Positions 1 through 7,377 are shown, counted from the stretch's first letter. The stretch: DNA of 8,672 bases from Blastocatellia bacterium (GCA_003175865.1 PSRF01000434.1:1-8672); one strand, 5' to 3'. A program made the numbers and translations. The notes: generated from the sequence alone by a model not told the origin.

Positions 1-24
1 AAAGCGGTGCCGGGCCACCGTGCT
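1..24 (-). terminator. Possible intrinsic terminator of the efflux operon within repeat A1
   Basis: Read on the minus strand, 54-78 bp past the RND stop codon, a CGGTG/CACCG hairpin with loop GCCCGG is followed by CTTT at the window edge. The stem is short and the T tract is cut off by the window, so this is only a candidate. Confidence 0.35.
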
Positions 25-35
25 CCAAGGAGTTG
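1..35 (+). repeat. Family A palindromic repeat, copy A1
   Basis: This copy matches 6389-6423 at 33 of 35 positions in the same orientation. It contains two nested hairpins: CGGTG/CACCG around CCGGGC, and CTCC/GGAG. It begins at the first base of the window, so its left end may be cut off. Confidence 0.85.
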
Positions 36-71
36 AATGATTCTGGAAAGTTGAATGTTCCGCTGAGTTGA

Positions 72-95
72 CGACAAGCTAAAGTTTATCGGACA
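72..95 (+). repeat. Family C palindromic repeat, copy C1
   Basis: CGACAAGCTAAAG followed by TTTATCGGACA. It matches C3 (4673-4696) at 21 of 24 positions. It overlaps the 3' end of the RND gene and encodes, on the minus strand, its last four residues and TAG stop. Confidence 0.8.
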
Positions 96-3000
96 AGAGA
101 GCATAGACAGTCGGAGTAACGATAAGCGACAGTAACAACGCGACTGCCAGACCACCAATCACGGCGATTGCCAGAGGTTGTAGCATTTCAGCTCCACTCC
201 CAAACGCAAGCGCCAGCGGCAACATGCCAAGGATCGCCGCCAATGATGTCATCAACACCGGACGAAATCTGCGACGTCCTGATCTAATCAACGCTTCTCT
301 TAAGTTGTCTCCCGCTGCAAGGTGTTCTTCAACTGCGTCCAGCATCAGGATACCGTTCTTTGCGACAATTCCCACCACCATGATCATCCCCATCAACGAG
401 ACAACGTTGATTGTAGATCCCGTGATCAGCAGCGCTAGCAGCACGCCACCCAGGGCCAACACGGCGCCTGAAACGATCGCTACCGGATGGGCAAATGATC
501 GAAACTCAATCAACAACGTGATGAAGACCAGCACAACAGCAAGGAACAGCGCCAGCAGCAACTGACGAAAGCTTGATTGTTGCTCCTGATAAAGACCACC
601 AAACTCAACCGTCATTCCGGGAGGCAACTTAACCGCTTTCGCAAGCAACGATTGGATCTCTTTGATTCCTGTTCCGAGATCCTTTCCTTCGAGCCTTCCA
701 GTCACCGCAACAGATTGTCGCAAGCCATCTCGATCTATTTCGGTTTGTCCCTTGTCGTACTGAATCGTGGCTACCTGATCGAGTTTCAGCAAAACTCCGG
801 ACTGTGATCGAATGGGAACTGCTCGTAACGCGTCGAGTGATGAACGAACGTTCGACGGAAATATGACGCGCACTTCAATCACTCGATCCTGTTGCAGCAC
901 TGATGAAGCAACCTCACCTGACATTGCAGTCGAGATCGCCGACGCCACATCGTTTGCAGTGACTCCAAATCGCGCCGCCCGCTCCGGATCAATTTGAAAC
1001 GTTACAGCTGGACCACTCACAATGACCCCGCTCTTTGTATCAACGACATAACCCAACTTGTCGATCGTATCTTTGACCTTCTCCGCAGTCTCGTGCAGCG
1101 CGTTCTTGTCTTCACTATACAATTTGATTTCGACCGGTTCAGGAGAACTTGTCAGATCTCCAATGACGTCAGACAGAATCCCAACAAACTCGACCTCGAG
1201 AGCTGGTTCAGTCTTCTCAAGTTTTCCTCGTAAATCAGCAATTACTTCCTCTGTAGATCTAGCGTGATTGGGTTTGAGTTTTACCGCAAAGTCGCCCCTG
1301 TTCGGTTCAGTGATGAAGAGCCCCAGCTCCAAACCAGTTCGACGGGAATAACTCTCTATTTCGGGAGTCTTTTGCAGTAACTCCTCGACATGCTTCAACA
1401 ACCTGTCAGTTTCAGCGAGTGAGGATCCCGGTGGGGCCCAGTAATCCAAAACAAACGCACTCTCATCAAATTCAGGCAGGAACTCTGATCCAAGAACGTT
1501 GTATAAAACTATTGAGACAACGAAGACAGCTGCAACGATCACCAATACGATCGCACGGTTATCTAAAGCATGGCCCAAGACCCATTCATAGCGGCGCAGG
1601 ATCGATCCGAGCACACGACCATGCGGAACTTCTTCATCGGTACCTCTCTCTTCCTCAATATCCCCCTTCCTGAGACGAACAAATCGTTCAGCCAAAACGG
1701 GCGTAAACGAAAGTGCCAGTACCAATGAAGTAAGCAACGCGACCGCCATCGTGAGAGCAAGCGAACGGAAGAAAACTCCCGTCACACCCGTCAACAAAGT
1801 AAGGGGCAGAAATACCACGACAGGAGTAATTGTCGAGCCAATAATGGGAACTGTGATTTCAGAAACTGCACTTTGCACCGCTTCACGCCGCGATTGACCT
1901 CGCGCCATGTGCGTGAAAATGTTTTCAACGACAACAATCGCGTCATCGATCACCAACCCGATTGCGGCCGCCACACCTCCAAGTGTCATCAAGTCGAAAC
2001 TCAATCCGGTGAGCCACATCGCGACAAACGTACTTAACACTGTAACCGGAATGACGAGGATGGCAACGAATGTCGTGCCCCAATTGCGTAGAAACGCAAA
2101 CAAGATTGCCACTGACAACAGCAAGCCGATGACAATCGAGTCGCGCACGGATTTCATCGATTCCCGAACGAGTAACGACTGGTCATAGTACGGAGCAATG
2201 TGCACGTCTTTCGGAAGTTGCCTACTCATTGCCGCCAGTTCAGCCTTTACTTCATCGACGACGGCAACCGTGTTTGCATCCGGCTGTCGATTAATGTTGA
2301 TCAGCACGGAAGGAACGCCTGTGGGCTTACCCGCTAGACGGCCATCGGCGCTAACCATTGTGTATTGCGGCTCAACGCCAATTGTGATTGTCGCAACATC
2401 AGCAAGTGTTACAGGAGCGTTGTTGATGGTCGCCACAACGATACTTCGCAGATCTTCGAGTTTCGTCGCTTGACCACTAATCAGTGCGAGCTCAAGTTGA
2501 TGGTTCTCTTCGATCAGACCTGGTGAAGCGATGATGTTTGAATTACGCACTGCATCAACAACCTGAGTTGTTGATACGTTATGTGCTACCAAACGGTCCG
2601 GATCTACGGTGACGTGAAATTCACGTACGGTTCCACCGGCGACACCAACAGTGGCGATGCCAGGCAATCGCGCAAGTCTTGGCCGAATTGTGTAACTGGC
2701 CAGGTCACGTAAACTGGAGGCGTCGCGCGATTCTGATGTCAGGCTGTAACCAACAACAGGAAAAACAGCGAACGTTAATCGCTCAACATTTCGAATGGAC
2801 GCGGTTGGCGGTAGCGTCGAGGAAAGTTGAGACAGGCGAGCCTGCACAAGTTGAAGCGACTGAATAATGTTTCCTTTCCAGTCGAAGAAGAGATTGATTT
2901 CGCTGGCGCCGCGTGAGGTTGTCGATTTAATGCGAACGATCCCGGGAATGCCGTTCATCGCTTCCTCGATCGGTCGAGTCACCGAGACGAGTGTTTGCGT

Positions 3001-3168
3001 GGCTGGAACTACACCATTGTCGACGATGATTACGATGCGAGGAAAATCCGTTTGCGGAAAGATCGCGATGGGGAGTTGCAGAGCGGCGTATATGCCTGCA
3101 ATGCACAGAAGCGCGACGATAACAATAATCGTGCGCGATTGCTCGGAGACGAGGCGTGCAAGCCTCAT
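79..3168 (-). CDS. RND family efflux transporter, inner-membrane permease (AcrB/HAE-like)
   Basis: Proton-driven inner-membrane pump of a tripartite efflux system, 1029 residues, the usual RND length. The layout is classical: TM1 at about 13-31, a large periplasmic domain (32-340), TM2-TM6 (343-490), a cytosolic charged linker (about 496-535), TM7 (539-558), a second periplasmic domain, and TM8-TM12 (866-1023). The proton-relay motif in TM4 reads GLVIDDAIVVVENI, with the Asp pair at 408-409. TM10 has the matching Lys (VAKNGILMLD, K937). The Asp pair and Lys favour the drug/multisubstrate type over CusA-type metal pumps, but substrate cannot be read from sequence. The start overlaps the fusion-protein stop as ATGA, and AAGGA lies just upstream, so translation is probably coupled. 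The last residues (SDKL) and the TAG stop fall inside a dispersed repeat (72-95). Confidence 0.95.
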   Translation of the reverse strand: MRLARLVSEQSRTIIVIVALLCIAGIYAALQLPIAIFPQTDFPRIVIIVDNGVVPATQTLVSVTRPIEEAMNGIPGIVRIKSTTSRGASEINLFFDWKGNIIQSLQLVQARLSQLSSTLPPTASIRNVERLTFAVFPVVGYSLTSESRDASSLRDLASYTIRPRLARLPGIATVGVAGGTVREFHVTVDPDRLVAHNVSTTQVVDAVRNSNIIASPGLIEENHQLELALISGQATKLEDLRSIVVATINNAPVTLADVATITIGVEPQYTMVSADGRLAGKPTGVPSVLININRQPDANTVAVVDEVKAELAAMSRQLPKDVHIAPYYDQSLLVRESMKSVRDSIVIGLLLSVAILFAFLRNWGTTFVAILVIPVTVLSTFVAMWLTGLSFDLMTLGGVAAAIGLVIDDAIVVVENIFTHMARGQSRREAVQSAVSEITVPIIGSTITPVVVFLPLTLLTGVTGVFFRSLALTMAVALLTSLVLALSFTPVLAERFVRLRKGDIEEERGTDEEVPHGRVLGSILRRYEWVLGHALDNRAIVLVIVAAVFVVSIVLYNVLGSEFLPEFDESAFVLDYWAPPGSSLAETDRLLKHVEELLQKTPEIESYSRRTGLELGLFITEPNRGDFAVKLKPNHARSTEEVIADLRGKLEKTEPALEVEFVGILSDVIGDLTSSPEPVEIKLYSEDKNALHETAEKVKDTIDKLGYVVDTKSGVIVSGPAVTFQIDPERAARFGVTANDVASAISTAMSGEVASSVLQQDRVIEVRVIFPSNVRSSLDALRAVPIRSQSGVLLKLDQVATIQYDKGQTEIDRDGLRQSVAVTGRLEGKDLGTGIKEIQSLLAKAVKLPPGMTVEFGGLYQEQQSSFRQLLLALFLAVVLVFITLLIEFRSFAHPVAIVSGAVLALGGVLLALLITGSTINVVSLMGMIMVVGIVAKNGILMLDAVEEHLAAGDNLREALIRSGRRRFRPVLMTSLAAILGMLPLALAFGSGAEMLQPLAIAVIGGLAVALLLSLIVTPTVYALLSDKL

Positions 3169-4568
3169 GGTTCCTTTTTCTTCTCCTCTGAGTCAGCGCC
3201 CTCTTTTTCCTCTTTTTTCTCCTCGCCGACTTCGACCTTGGCTCCATCAGGTAGCGAGTAGTTGCCCTCACTAACTATCGTCTCGCCACCGTTCAAACCT
3301 GATGTGATCTCGACTTTGTCCGCAGTGCGAACGCCAACCTTTACCTTCGTCTCGTGCGCAACCGATTTGTCATCAACCACCATGACCACGCCTTCATCGG
3401 CGTTGCTTGCCTCGAGTGTCACCGCTGATGCTGGAATAACAACGACATTTGGTTTGGTGACCGCGTCGACAGTAACTTGCGCAGCTCCGTTCGCTCTCCA
3501 TTTTCCATCTGGATTTCCCAACGTCACCCACACTTCAACCGTGCGATTCATCGGATCGCTGGCACGACTGACTAGCGTCACTTGTCCGGTTCTTTGTTCT
3601 CCTTCTTGATCGGTTGGAAGCACAGTTGCGGGATCGCCGACTTTCAATTCGCCGGTTGCTGTATCGGCAAACGGCGCTTTTACGATCACCTGGCTCGTGT
3701 CGGAAATTGTCACGAGCTTGCCACCCGCCGATGCAAATTCCCCTTCATACTGAAACTGGTCCGTTACGACTCCGCTAATCGGTGCGCGAATCGTTGCATA
3801 GCTGAGTTGCGCATCGAGCGTAGCCACTCGCTGTTGAGCCTCCGCCGTTTTTGCGACAGCGAGCTCGCGGTCATTTGGATTCAGACTTCTTGTTCTCAGT
3901 GCGATATTTTGTTCTGCGAGCTGGAACTCGTTCTGCGCCTCGGTCAGATCTAGTTGGGCTGCTTCCAAATCCTTTTGTGAGATCCCGCCTTGCGCGAAGA
4001 TTTCTCGGCGACGTTCATAGATCGCGCGCGCGTTTGTTACCTTCGCGCGGGCGTCGCGTAATGCTTTCTCATCCTGGGCTGTGTTTTGTGGGATGGTGCC
4101 GCCGACCACGCTGCGCTGGTTAGCTTGAGCTTCACGCAGCGCTGCCACAGCTTCATTCCGCTGCGCGACAAGATCTTTGGATTCAAGCACGGCGATGACT
4201 TGGCCAGCCTTTACAAACTGGTTCTTCAATATCGCCATCTGTTTGATTTGCGCGCTTATTTTTGCGCCGACGTCAGCTTTTTCGCGCGGGAAGATCGTGC
4301 CCAACGCAGACACTTGTGATGAGATTGTTTCTCGCTCCGCCTTTGCAACTTTGACACTGACAACTACTTCTTCGTGTCCGCTTTCCTCAGACGAACGACG
4401 AGCTCGCCAGATCAACACAAATGCGAGGGCCGCAACTACAACGATTGTGGCAAAAGTAACAACGATCAGATTACGACGCCTTTCACGCGCCAGGCGCTCG
4501 CGTCGCACTTCCATCCATTTCTCAGTCTCTTCTTCGGATTCGATTACCCGATCATCTTTTTCGTTCAT
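3165..4568 (-). CDS. RND efflux membrane fusion protein (HlyD/AcrA family periplasmic adaptor)
   Basis: Periplasmic adaptor that links the inner-membrane pump to the outer-membrane channel, 467 residues. It has a charged cytosolic N-terminus (1-32), one membrane anchor (about 34-54) and no lipobox, so it is anchored by a helix rather than a lipid. A lipoyl/barrel-sandwich half follows (about 80-130: VGAKISAQI, VKAGQVIAVLES). Next comes a coiled-coil hairpin (about 131-250, rich in Ala/Glu/Gln), the second lipoyl half (RAPISGVVTD, 261-270), then beta-barrel and membrane-proximal domains (VVVIPASAV, 375-383). The final 20 residues are almost all Glu/Lys, which is unusual for the family and probably disordered. 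The ribosome site is weak (AAGAG directly against ATG). A family C repeat sits 8 bp upstream of the start. Confidence 0.94.
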   Translation of the reverse strand: MNEKDDRVIESEEETEKWMEVRRERLARERRRNLIVVTFATIVVVAALAFVLIWRARRSSEESGHEEVVVSVKVAKAERETISSQVSALGTIFPREKADVGAKISAQIKQMAILKNQFVKAGQVIAVLESKDLVAQRNEAVAALREAQANQRSVVGGTIPQNTAQDEKALRDARAKVTNARAIYERRREIFAQGGISQKDLEAAQLDLTEAQNEFQLAEQNIALRTRSLNPNDRELAVAKTAEAQQRVATLDAQLSYATIRAPISGVVTDQFQYEGEFASAGGKLVTISDTSQVIVKAPFADTATGELKVGDPATVLPTDQEGEQRTGQVTLVSRASDPMNRTVEVWVTLGNPDGKWRANGAAQVTVDAVTKPNVVVIPASAVTLEASNADEGVVMVVDDKSVAHETKVKVGVRTADKVEITSGLNGGETIVSEGNYSLPDGAKVEVGEEKKEEKEGADSEEKKKEP

Positions 4569-4575
4569 CTCTTAG

Positions 4576-4600
4576 TGTCCGATAAGCTTTAGGCTTGGCG
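4576..4600 (-). repeat. Family C palindromic repeat, copy C2 (inverted)
   Basis: On the minus strand this reads CGCCAAGCCTAAAG then CTTATCGGACA, matching C1 with one inserted base and two substitutions. It ends 8 bp upstream of the fusion-protein start and may interfere with, or fold over, its ribosome site. Confidence 0.78.
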
Positions 4601-4670
4601 CTGTCTCTCCTGAAATCGACCTCTAATTGACCAGCAGACTTCTCCACATAAGGTTTAGATTTTTTTATGT

Positions 4671-4696
4671 CGCGACAAGCTAAAGCTCGTCGGACA
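4671..4696 (+). repeat. Family C palindromic repeat, copy C3
   Basis: Contains ACAAGC-TAAA-GCTCGT, an almost perfect 6-bp stem with a four-base loop, followed by CGGACA. It lies 9 bp beyond the stop of the outer-membrane channel gene and faces C2 across about 70 bp, so the two can pair into one long imperfect stem in the operon transcript. Confidence 0.8.
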
Positions 4697-4705
4697 TTTT
4701 CAAAC

Positions 4706-6214
4706 TTACTGTCCCGCAGCTTGCCTCAACCGCGCCAGTGAAACTTGATAATCAAACAACGCCTGATACAAAGCTTGTCGCTCAGAAACCAATGTTGTCT
4801 CCGCGTCCGTCACTTCGATGATCTGTGCTTCACCCGCTCGATAACGTGCAATCGAAACGCGCAAATTATCTTCGGCTTGCTGCACGCCAGCTCGAGCTAA
4901 TCGGATTCGACTTATCGCAGTGAGTGCCTGCGCACGTGCCGAGTAGAACTGTTCCGCAAAGGAACGTATTGCCAACGCGCGCTCTGATTCTGCGATTTGC
5001 ACACGCAAACGCGCTTGCTTCTCGCGACTCTTGCTTGCTCCCCAATCAAAAATCGGAACGGAAACACTGACTATCGCTGACACGCCGCTGTGTTCCTTCA
5101 AGGGATCGGCTGAGAGCGAGTCGGTATCGAAACCTCCGTTGAACGTGTAGCTAAGTTGCGGCCTGCGTTCAGCCCGAGCAATCACTACGTCTTGTTCAGC
5201 AGCACGACGCTCCGCTTCAAATTGGGCAAACTCCGGCCGTCGCGAGATTGTCTGGGCGGTAATGTTGTTGATGTCGTCAGCAACAGGAATTGTCAACGTT
5301 AGATCCGATGTGCCGATGGGCCTGAGAAAATCGTATCCAACCAGAACCCTTAAGGCTCCGGCTGCCAGCGTTTCTGCGGCGTGTGCTTTCTCGAGTTCAT
5401 CCGAACGGGTCGTCGTTTGCAGCTTGGCCCTGGTTAAATCAACCGGCGCAACCTCGCCGCCGGTAAGCAGCAACGACGTTATTCGTTCGAACTCTTCTGC
5501 CGCTGACAGGTTTTGCTCCGCGGCGGCAAGTTGTGCGTCAGCAAGCGCCAATCCGTAATAGGCCTCGACAACCGCTTGGGCCAAAGCTCTTCGCGCGACT
5601 TCGGTTCCGGCGTGCGCTGCGGCTAACAATGCGCGATTCTTCGCAAGCGTCGCGCGTAATTTTCCAAACAAGTCGACATCACCGCTCAAAGTAATGAACG
5701 CCTGATATTCATTGATTGCGTTGTTGGCAATGAAGCTTTGCGTGCGCGGTACACCGGCAGGCAATCCAATCGCGGGCGAAGTGTAGATGTAGTCGACCGG
5801 TGCAGTGATGCGCGGGTAGAGTGCGACGCGCGCCTGTTTCACATCTTCAGCGGCAATTTGTTCGTTGAGTCCGGCTTGTTGGAATGCTGATGCCTGTGCA
5901 TTTGCGAGGCGGAGCGCTTCGTCAAGACTCAACGGATTCGCAGCCTGCGGTGCAGAGGCTGACATTGACGATGGCGGTTGCGTATTTGCAGGCGATGGAC
6001 CAACTGTTGCTGGCGTTACGAATGGAGTCGACTGGGGAGTTGCTGTCGGCAATGGACTAGCAGACGGTTGCGTTTTTGGCGTTGTGGTCTGTGTTTGTTG
6101 GCCAGAAGCAGTAAGCCCCGGCAATATAAAAACTAAACCTTGCAACAGAAAAACCAGTGTTCTGGCTACAGTACGAGCAATGCGTCGATAGTCGTCGCCT
6201 AACATAGTTCTCAT
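4706..6214 (-). CDS. TolC/OprM-family outer-membrane efflux protein
   Basis: Outer-membrane channel of the tripartite efflux system, 502 residues. The N-terminus has Arg residues followed by a hydrophobic stretch (about 19-36) and ASGQQ, a likely signal peptide cleaved near residue 38; there is no lipobox Cys. A Pro/Thr/Ser-rich linker (about 40-92) precedes the first OEP repeat, which opens at PLSLDEALRLA (94-104). The second repeat includes SVPIFDWG (385-392). The C-terminal helix carries RYRAGEAQIIEVTDAE (457-472) and ends SLARLRQAAGQ, all typical of the family. It is the first gene of the operon, unlike the common adaptor-pump-channel order. No strong Shine-Dalgarno is seen at the chosen ATG; an ATG three codons later (6205) is an alternative. 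Confidence 0.93.
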   Translation of the reverse strand: MRTMLGDDYRRIARTVARTLVFLLQGLVFILPGLTASGQQTQTTTPKTQPSASPLPTATPQSTPFVTPATVGPSPANTQPPSSMSASAPQAANPLSLDEALRLANAQASAFQQAGLNEQIAAEDVKQARVALYPRITAPVDYIYTSPAIGLPAGVPRTQSFIANNAINEYQAFITLSGDVDLFGKLRATLAKNRALLAAAHAGTEVARRALAQAVVEAYYGLALADAQLAAAEQNLSAAEEFERITSLLLTGGEVAPVDLTRAKLQTTTRSDELEKAHAAETLAAGALRVLVGYDFLRPIGTSDLTLTIPVADDINNITAQTISRRPEFAQFEAERRAAEQDVVIARAERRPQLSYTFNGGFDTDSLSADPLKEHSGVSAIVSVSVPIFDWGASKSREKQARLRVQIAESERALAIRSFAEQFYSARAQALTAISRIRLARAGVQQAEDNLRVSIARYRAGEAQIIEVTDAETTLVSERQALYQALFDYQVSLARLRQAAGQ

Positions 6215-6255
6215 TTACTTGGGCCAGAAATGGGATGCTTTAACGGGTCTCAATG

Positions 6256-6284
6256 ATTATCTACATCACGGGCCTCAGAAACAA
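6256..6284 (-). promoter_or_regulatory. Candidate sigma-70 promoter for the efflux operon
   Basis: On the minus strand, TTGTTT (6284-6279) is separated by exactly 17 bp from GATAAT (6261-6256), which matches the -10 consensus at five of six bases. The -35 is weak. Transcription would start near 6249, about 35 bp before the channel gene. No regulator gene is adjacent and no clear operator palindrome was seen. Confidence 0.38.
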
Positions 6285-6314
6285 CCTCAGACGCAACTCT
6301 CAACTCGTTCCACA

Positions 6315-6348
6315 CCTTGGAGTGCGGTGCCCCGGCACCGGTTTGTTA
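6315..6348 (-). repeat. Family A palindromic repeat, copy A2 (left arm of inverted pair)
   Basis: The reverse complement of this stretch matches 6385-6418 at 32 of 34 positions. Its core, CGGTGCC-CC-GGCACCG (6325-6340), is an even better palindrome than in the other copies, followed on the plus strand by GTTTGTTATT. It could therefore act as a terminator for plus-strand transcripts. Confidence 0.85.
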
Positions 6349-6384
6349 TTCACTCAACCCCGTTTTTTCATAACAGTGACGCTG

Positions 6385-6423
6385 TAACAAAGCGGTGCCG
6401 GGCCACCGCACTCCAAGGAGTTG
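6385..6423 (+). repeat. Family A palindromic repeat, copy A3 (right arm of inverted pair)
   Basis: The 35 bases 6389-6423 match window positions 1-35 with two differences. With A2 it forms a 34-bp inverted repeat around a 36-base loop (6349-6384). The arrangement resembles paired REP elements. Confidence 0.85.
6386..6409 (-). terminator. Possible terminator downstream of the PAP2 gene, within repeat A3
   Basis: On the minus strand, 41 bp after the PAP2 stop, a perfect 6-bp stem GCGGTG/CACCGC with loop GCCCGG is followed by TTTGTTA. Placement after a gene end and the T-rich tail fit a Rho-independent terminator, though the stem is short. Confidence 0.45.
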
Positions 6424-6449
6424 CTCTCATCTAGCCCAGTGTGTGGTCC

Positions 6450-7139
6450 TTATTCCTGTGCAAGCTTTGCCAATCTCTCACGCCTCTTTGCCAAACGCCT
6501 TTCCACAAAATTCACTACCAGCACCCAGATCAGAGCTGCGGAGTAACCCGCAAGAACATCAGTGGTGTAGTGAACGCCCAGGTAAATTCGCGATAGTCCA
6601 ATCAACAAGACGATGACTACTGCAATGAGCCAAATGATCAGCCTGAGTCTACGATTTGCTATTCGAGTACTGACAATCGCAGCGATGGCTCCATAGAAAC
6701 AGAAACTCGCCAGTGCATGACCACTAGGGAAGCTGTAAGACTTCGGCGCGATGAGATCGAAAAACGGTACCGGTCGAGCGCGATGAAAAGTAAGCTTCAG
6801 TGTGGTATTGAGAATTGAAGAACCGATCATCGTGATTGGAAATAGTATTGCCTCGCGTTTCCAACCTAACCAGATAAGAACGAAAACTCCGATAGTTGTT
6901 GCCACAAACAAGAATTGCGCTGAACCACAAAACGAGACGGACTTCATAAGAGTAGTCAGGTACGGGGACGCCAACCGGTGTACTGCTTCGCGAGTCGCTT
7001 CGTCGAAAGTGCGCGTCTCACCTTCGAGTACTTCATCGGTTAACCAGGCAAGGAAGACGAGTGCGGCTACTGCTGCGGTAAGGCCAAGCAGTAACGAAAG
7101 ACTCATCACTTCCCAGAGTCGCTTGTCATTGGGTTTCAT
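6450..7139 (-). CDS. PAP2-family membrane phosphatase
   Basis: Integral membrane phosphatase of the type-2 phosphatidic acid phosphatase superfamily, 229 residues from the chosen start. Members remove phosphate from lipids such as phosphatidate, phosphatidylglycerophosphate or undecaprenyl pyrophosphate; the substrate here is unknown. All three catalytic motifs are present: KLTFHRARP (115-123), SFPSGH (136-141) and SRIYLGVHYTTDV (183-195), with His141, His190 and Asp194 as expected active-site residues. About six hydrophobic segments occur (for example 14-33, 74-92, 142-156, 165-182, 197-210), and the C-terminus is Lys/Arg-rich and cytosolic. The ATG at 7139 was preferred because the family-like sequence begins there. 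An upstream TTG at 7232 with a nearby AGG would add 31 atypical residues that run through a repeat-like fragment. Neither start has a strong ribosome site. Confidence 0.88.
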   Translation of the reverse strand: MKPNDKRLWEVMSLSLLLGLTAAVAALVFLAWLTDEVLEGETRTFDEATREAVHRLASPYLTTLMKSVSFCGSAQFLFVATTIGVFVLIWLGWKREAILFPITMIGSSILNTTLKLTFHRARPVPFFDLIAPKSYSFPSGHALASFCFYGAIAAIVSTRIANRRLRLIIWLIAVVIVLLIGLSRIYLGVHYTTDVLAGYSAALIWVLVVNFVERRLAKRRERLAKLAQE

Positions 7140-7194
7140 GGTTTGGCAGTGAAGCGTAGTGGAACGTTGTGAAGAAGCGCAAATCAGATCAACG

Positions 7195-7208
7195 CCTTGG
7201 AGTGCACC
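7195..7208 (-). repeat. Short fragment resembling family A
   Basis: CCTTGGAGTGCACC repeats the first part of A2 (CCTTGGAGTGCGG at 6315). It lies just upstream of the PAP2 start. Only about 11 identical bases are shared, so it may be coincidence or a decayed copy. Confidence 0.3.
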
Positions 7209-7236
7209 AACTAACCGCTGAATCCGCAACAATGAC

Positions 7237-7377
7237 CTAAAAGTCGAACCTCAAGGCCAACTGAATAACTCTCGGGTTACTCGGGAACACTCGATCAGCC
7301 CTGTTGAATGTCGCCGCACTTGGCTCAGCAAGACTAATCGTCGCCGCCGTGATCGTATTGGCTGGAGTTGACCGATA
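7237..7377 (-). pseudogene. C-terminal remnant of a TonB-dependent receptor-like outer-membrane protein
   Basis: The minus strand carries 46 open codons ending in TAG. The last residues read FPSNPRVIQLALRFDF. This is the style of terminal beta-strand, ending in Phe, seen in large TonB-dependent or Oar-like receptors with carboxypeptidase-regulatory domains, which are abundant in Acidobacteriota. A TGA (7380-7378) interrupts the frame just upstream, and nothing receptor-like is visible beyond it, so at most the tail of a gene of about a thousand codons survives. It lies 98 bp upstream of the PAP2 start. I infer a deletion or rearrangement relic. The match rests on a short stretch recognised by eye, so it could be chance. 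Confidence 0.5.

Larger units (their letters stand above)
4569..4705. promoter_or_regulatory. Intra-operon spacer with facing repeat C copies
   Basis: This 137-bp gap separates channel and adaptor genes that should be co-expressed. It holds C2 and C3 in inverted orientation, plus a run of seven T (4660-4666, plus strand) between them. The transcript could form either two small hairpins or one long stem, acting as a processing site, attenuator or partial terminator. No convincing promoter was seen for the adaptor gene. Function is inferred. Confidence 0.4.

Noticed and set aside
79..3168. Heavy-metal (CusA/CzcA) specificity for the RND pump
   Set aside because: TM4 has the two-Asp motif and TM10 the Lys of the multisubstrate type, and no metal-handling genes are nearby; substrate left open.
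2867..3274. Plus-strand 135-codon frame
   Set aside because: Antisense to the start of the RND gene and the end of the adaptor gene, both unambiguous; a shadow frame.
72..4600. Composite transposon carrying the adaptor and pump genes
   Set aside because: The flanking C copies are only about 24 bp, no transposase is present and no target-site duplication is visible next to the copies.
5865..6191. Plus-strand 108-codon frame rich in Gly, Ala and Val
   Set aside because: Antisense to the N-terminal part of the outer-membrane channel gene; its composition follows from the Pro/Thr-rich linker on the other strand.
7140..7232. Longer N-terminus of the PAP2 protein from a TTG at 7232
   Set aside because: The added 31 residues are not family-like and run through a repeat-like fragment. 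The ATG at 7139 gives a normal-length protein, though the upstream start has a somewhat better ribosome site.
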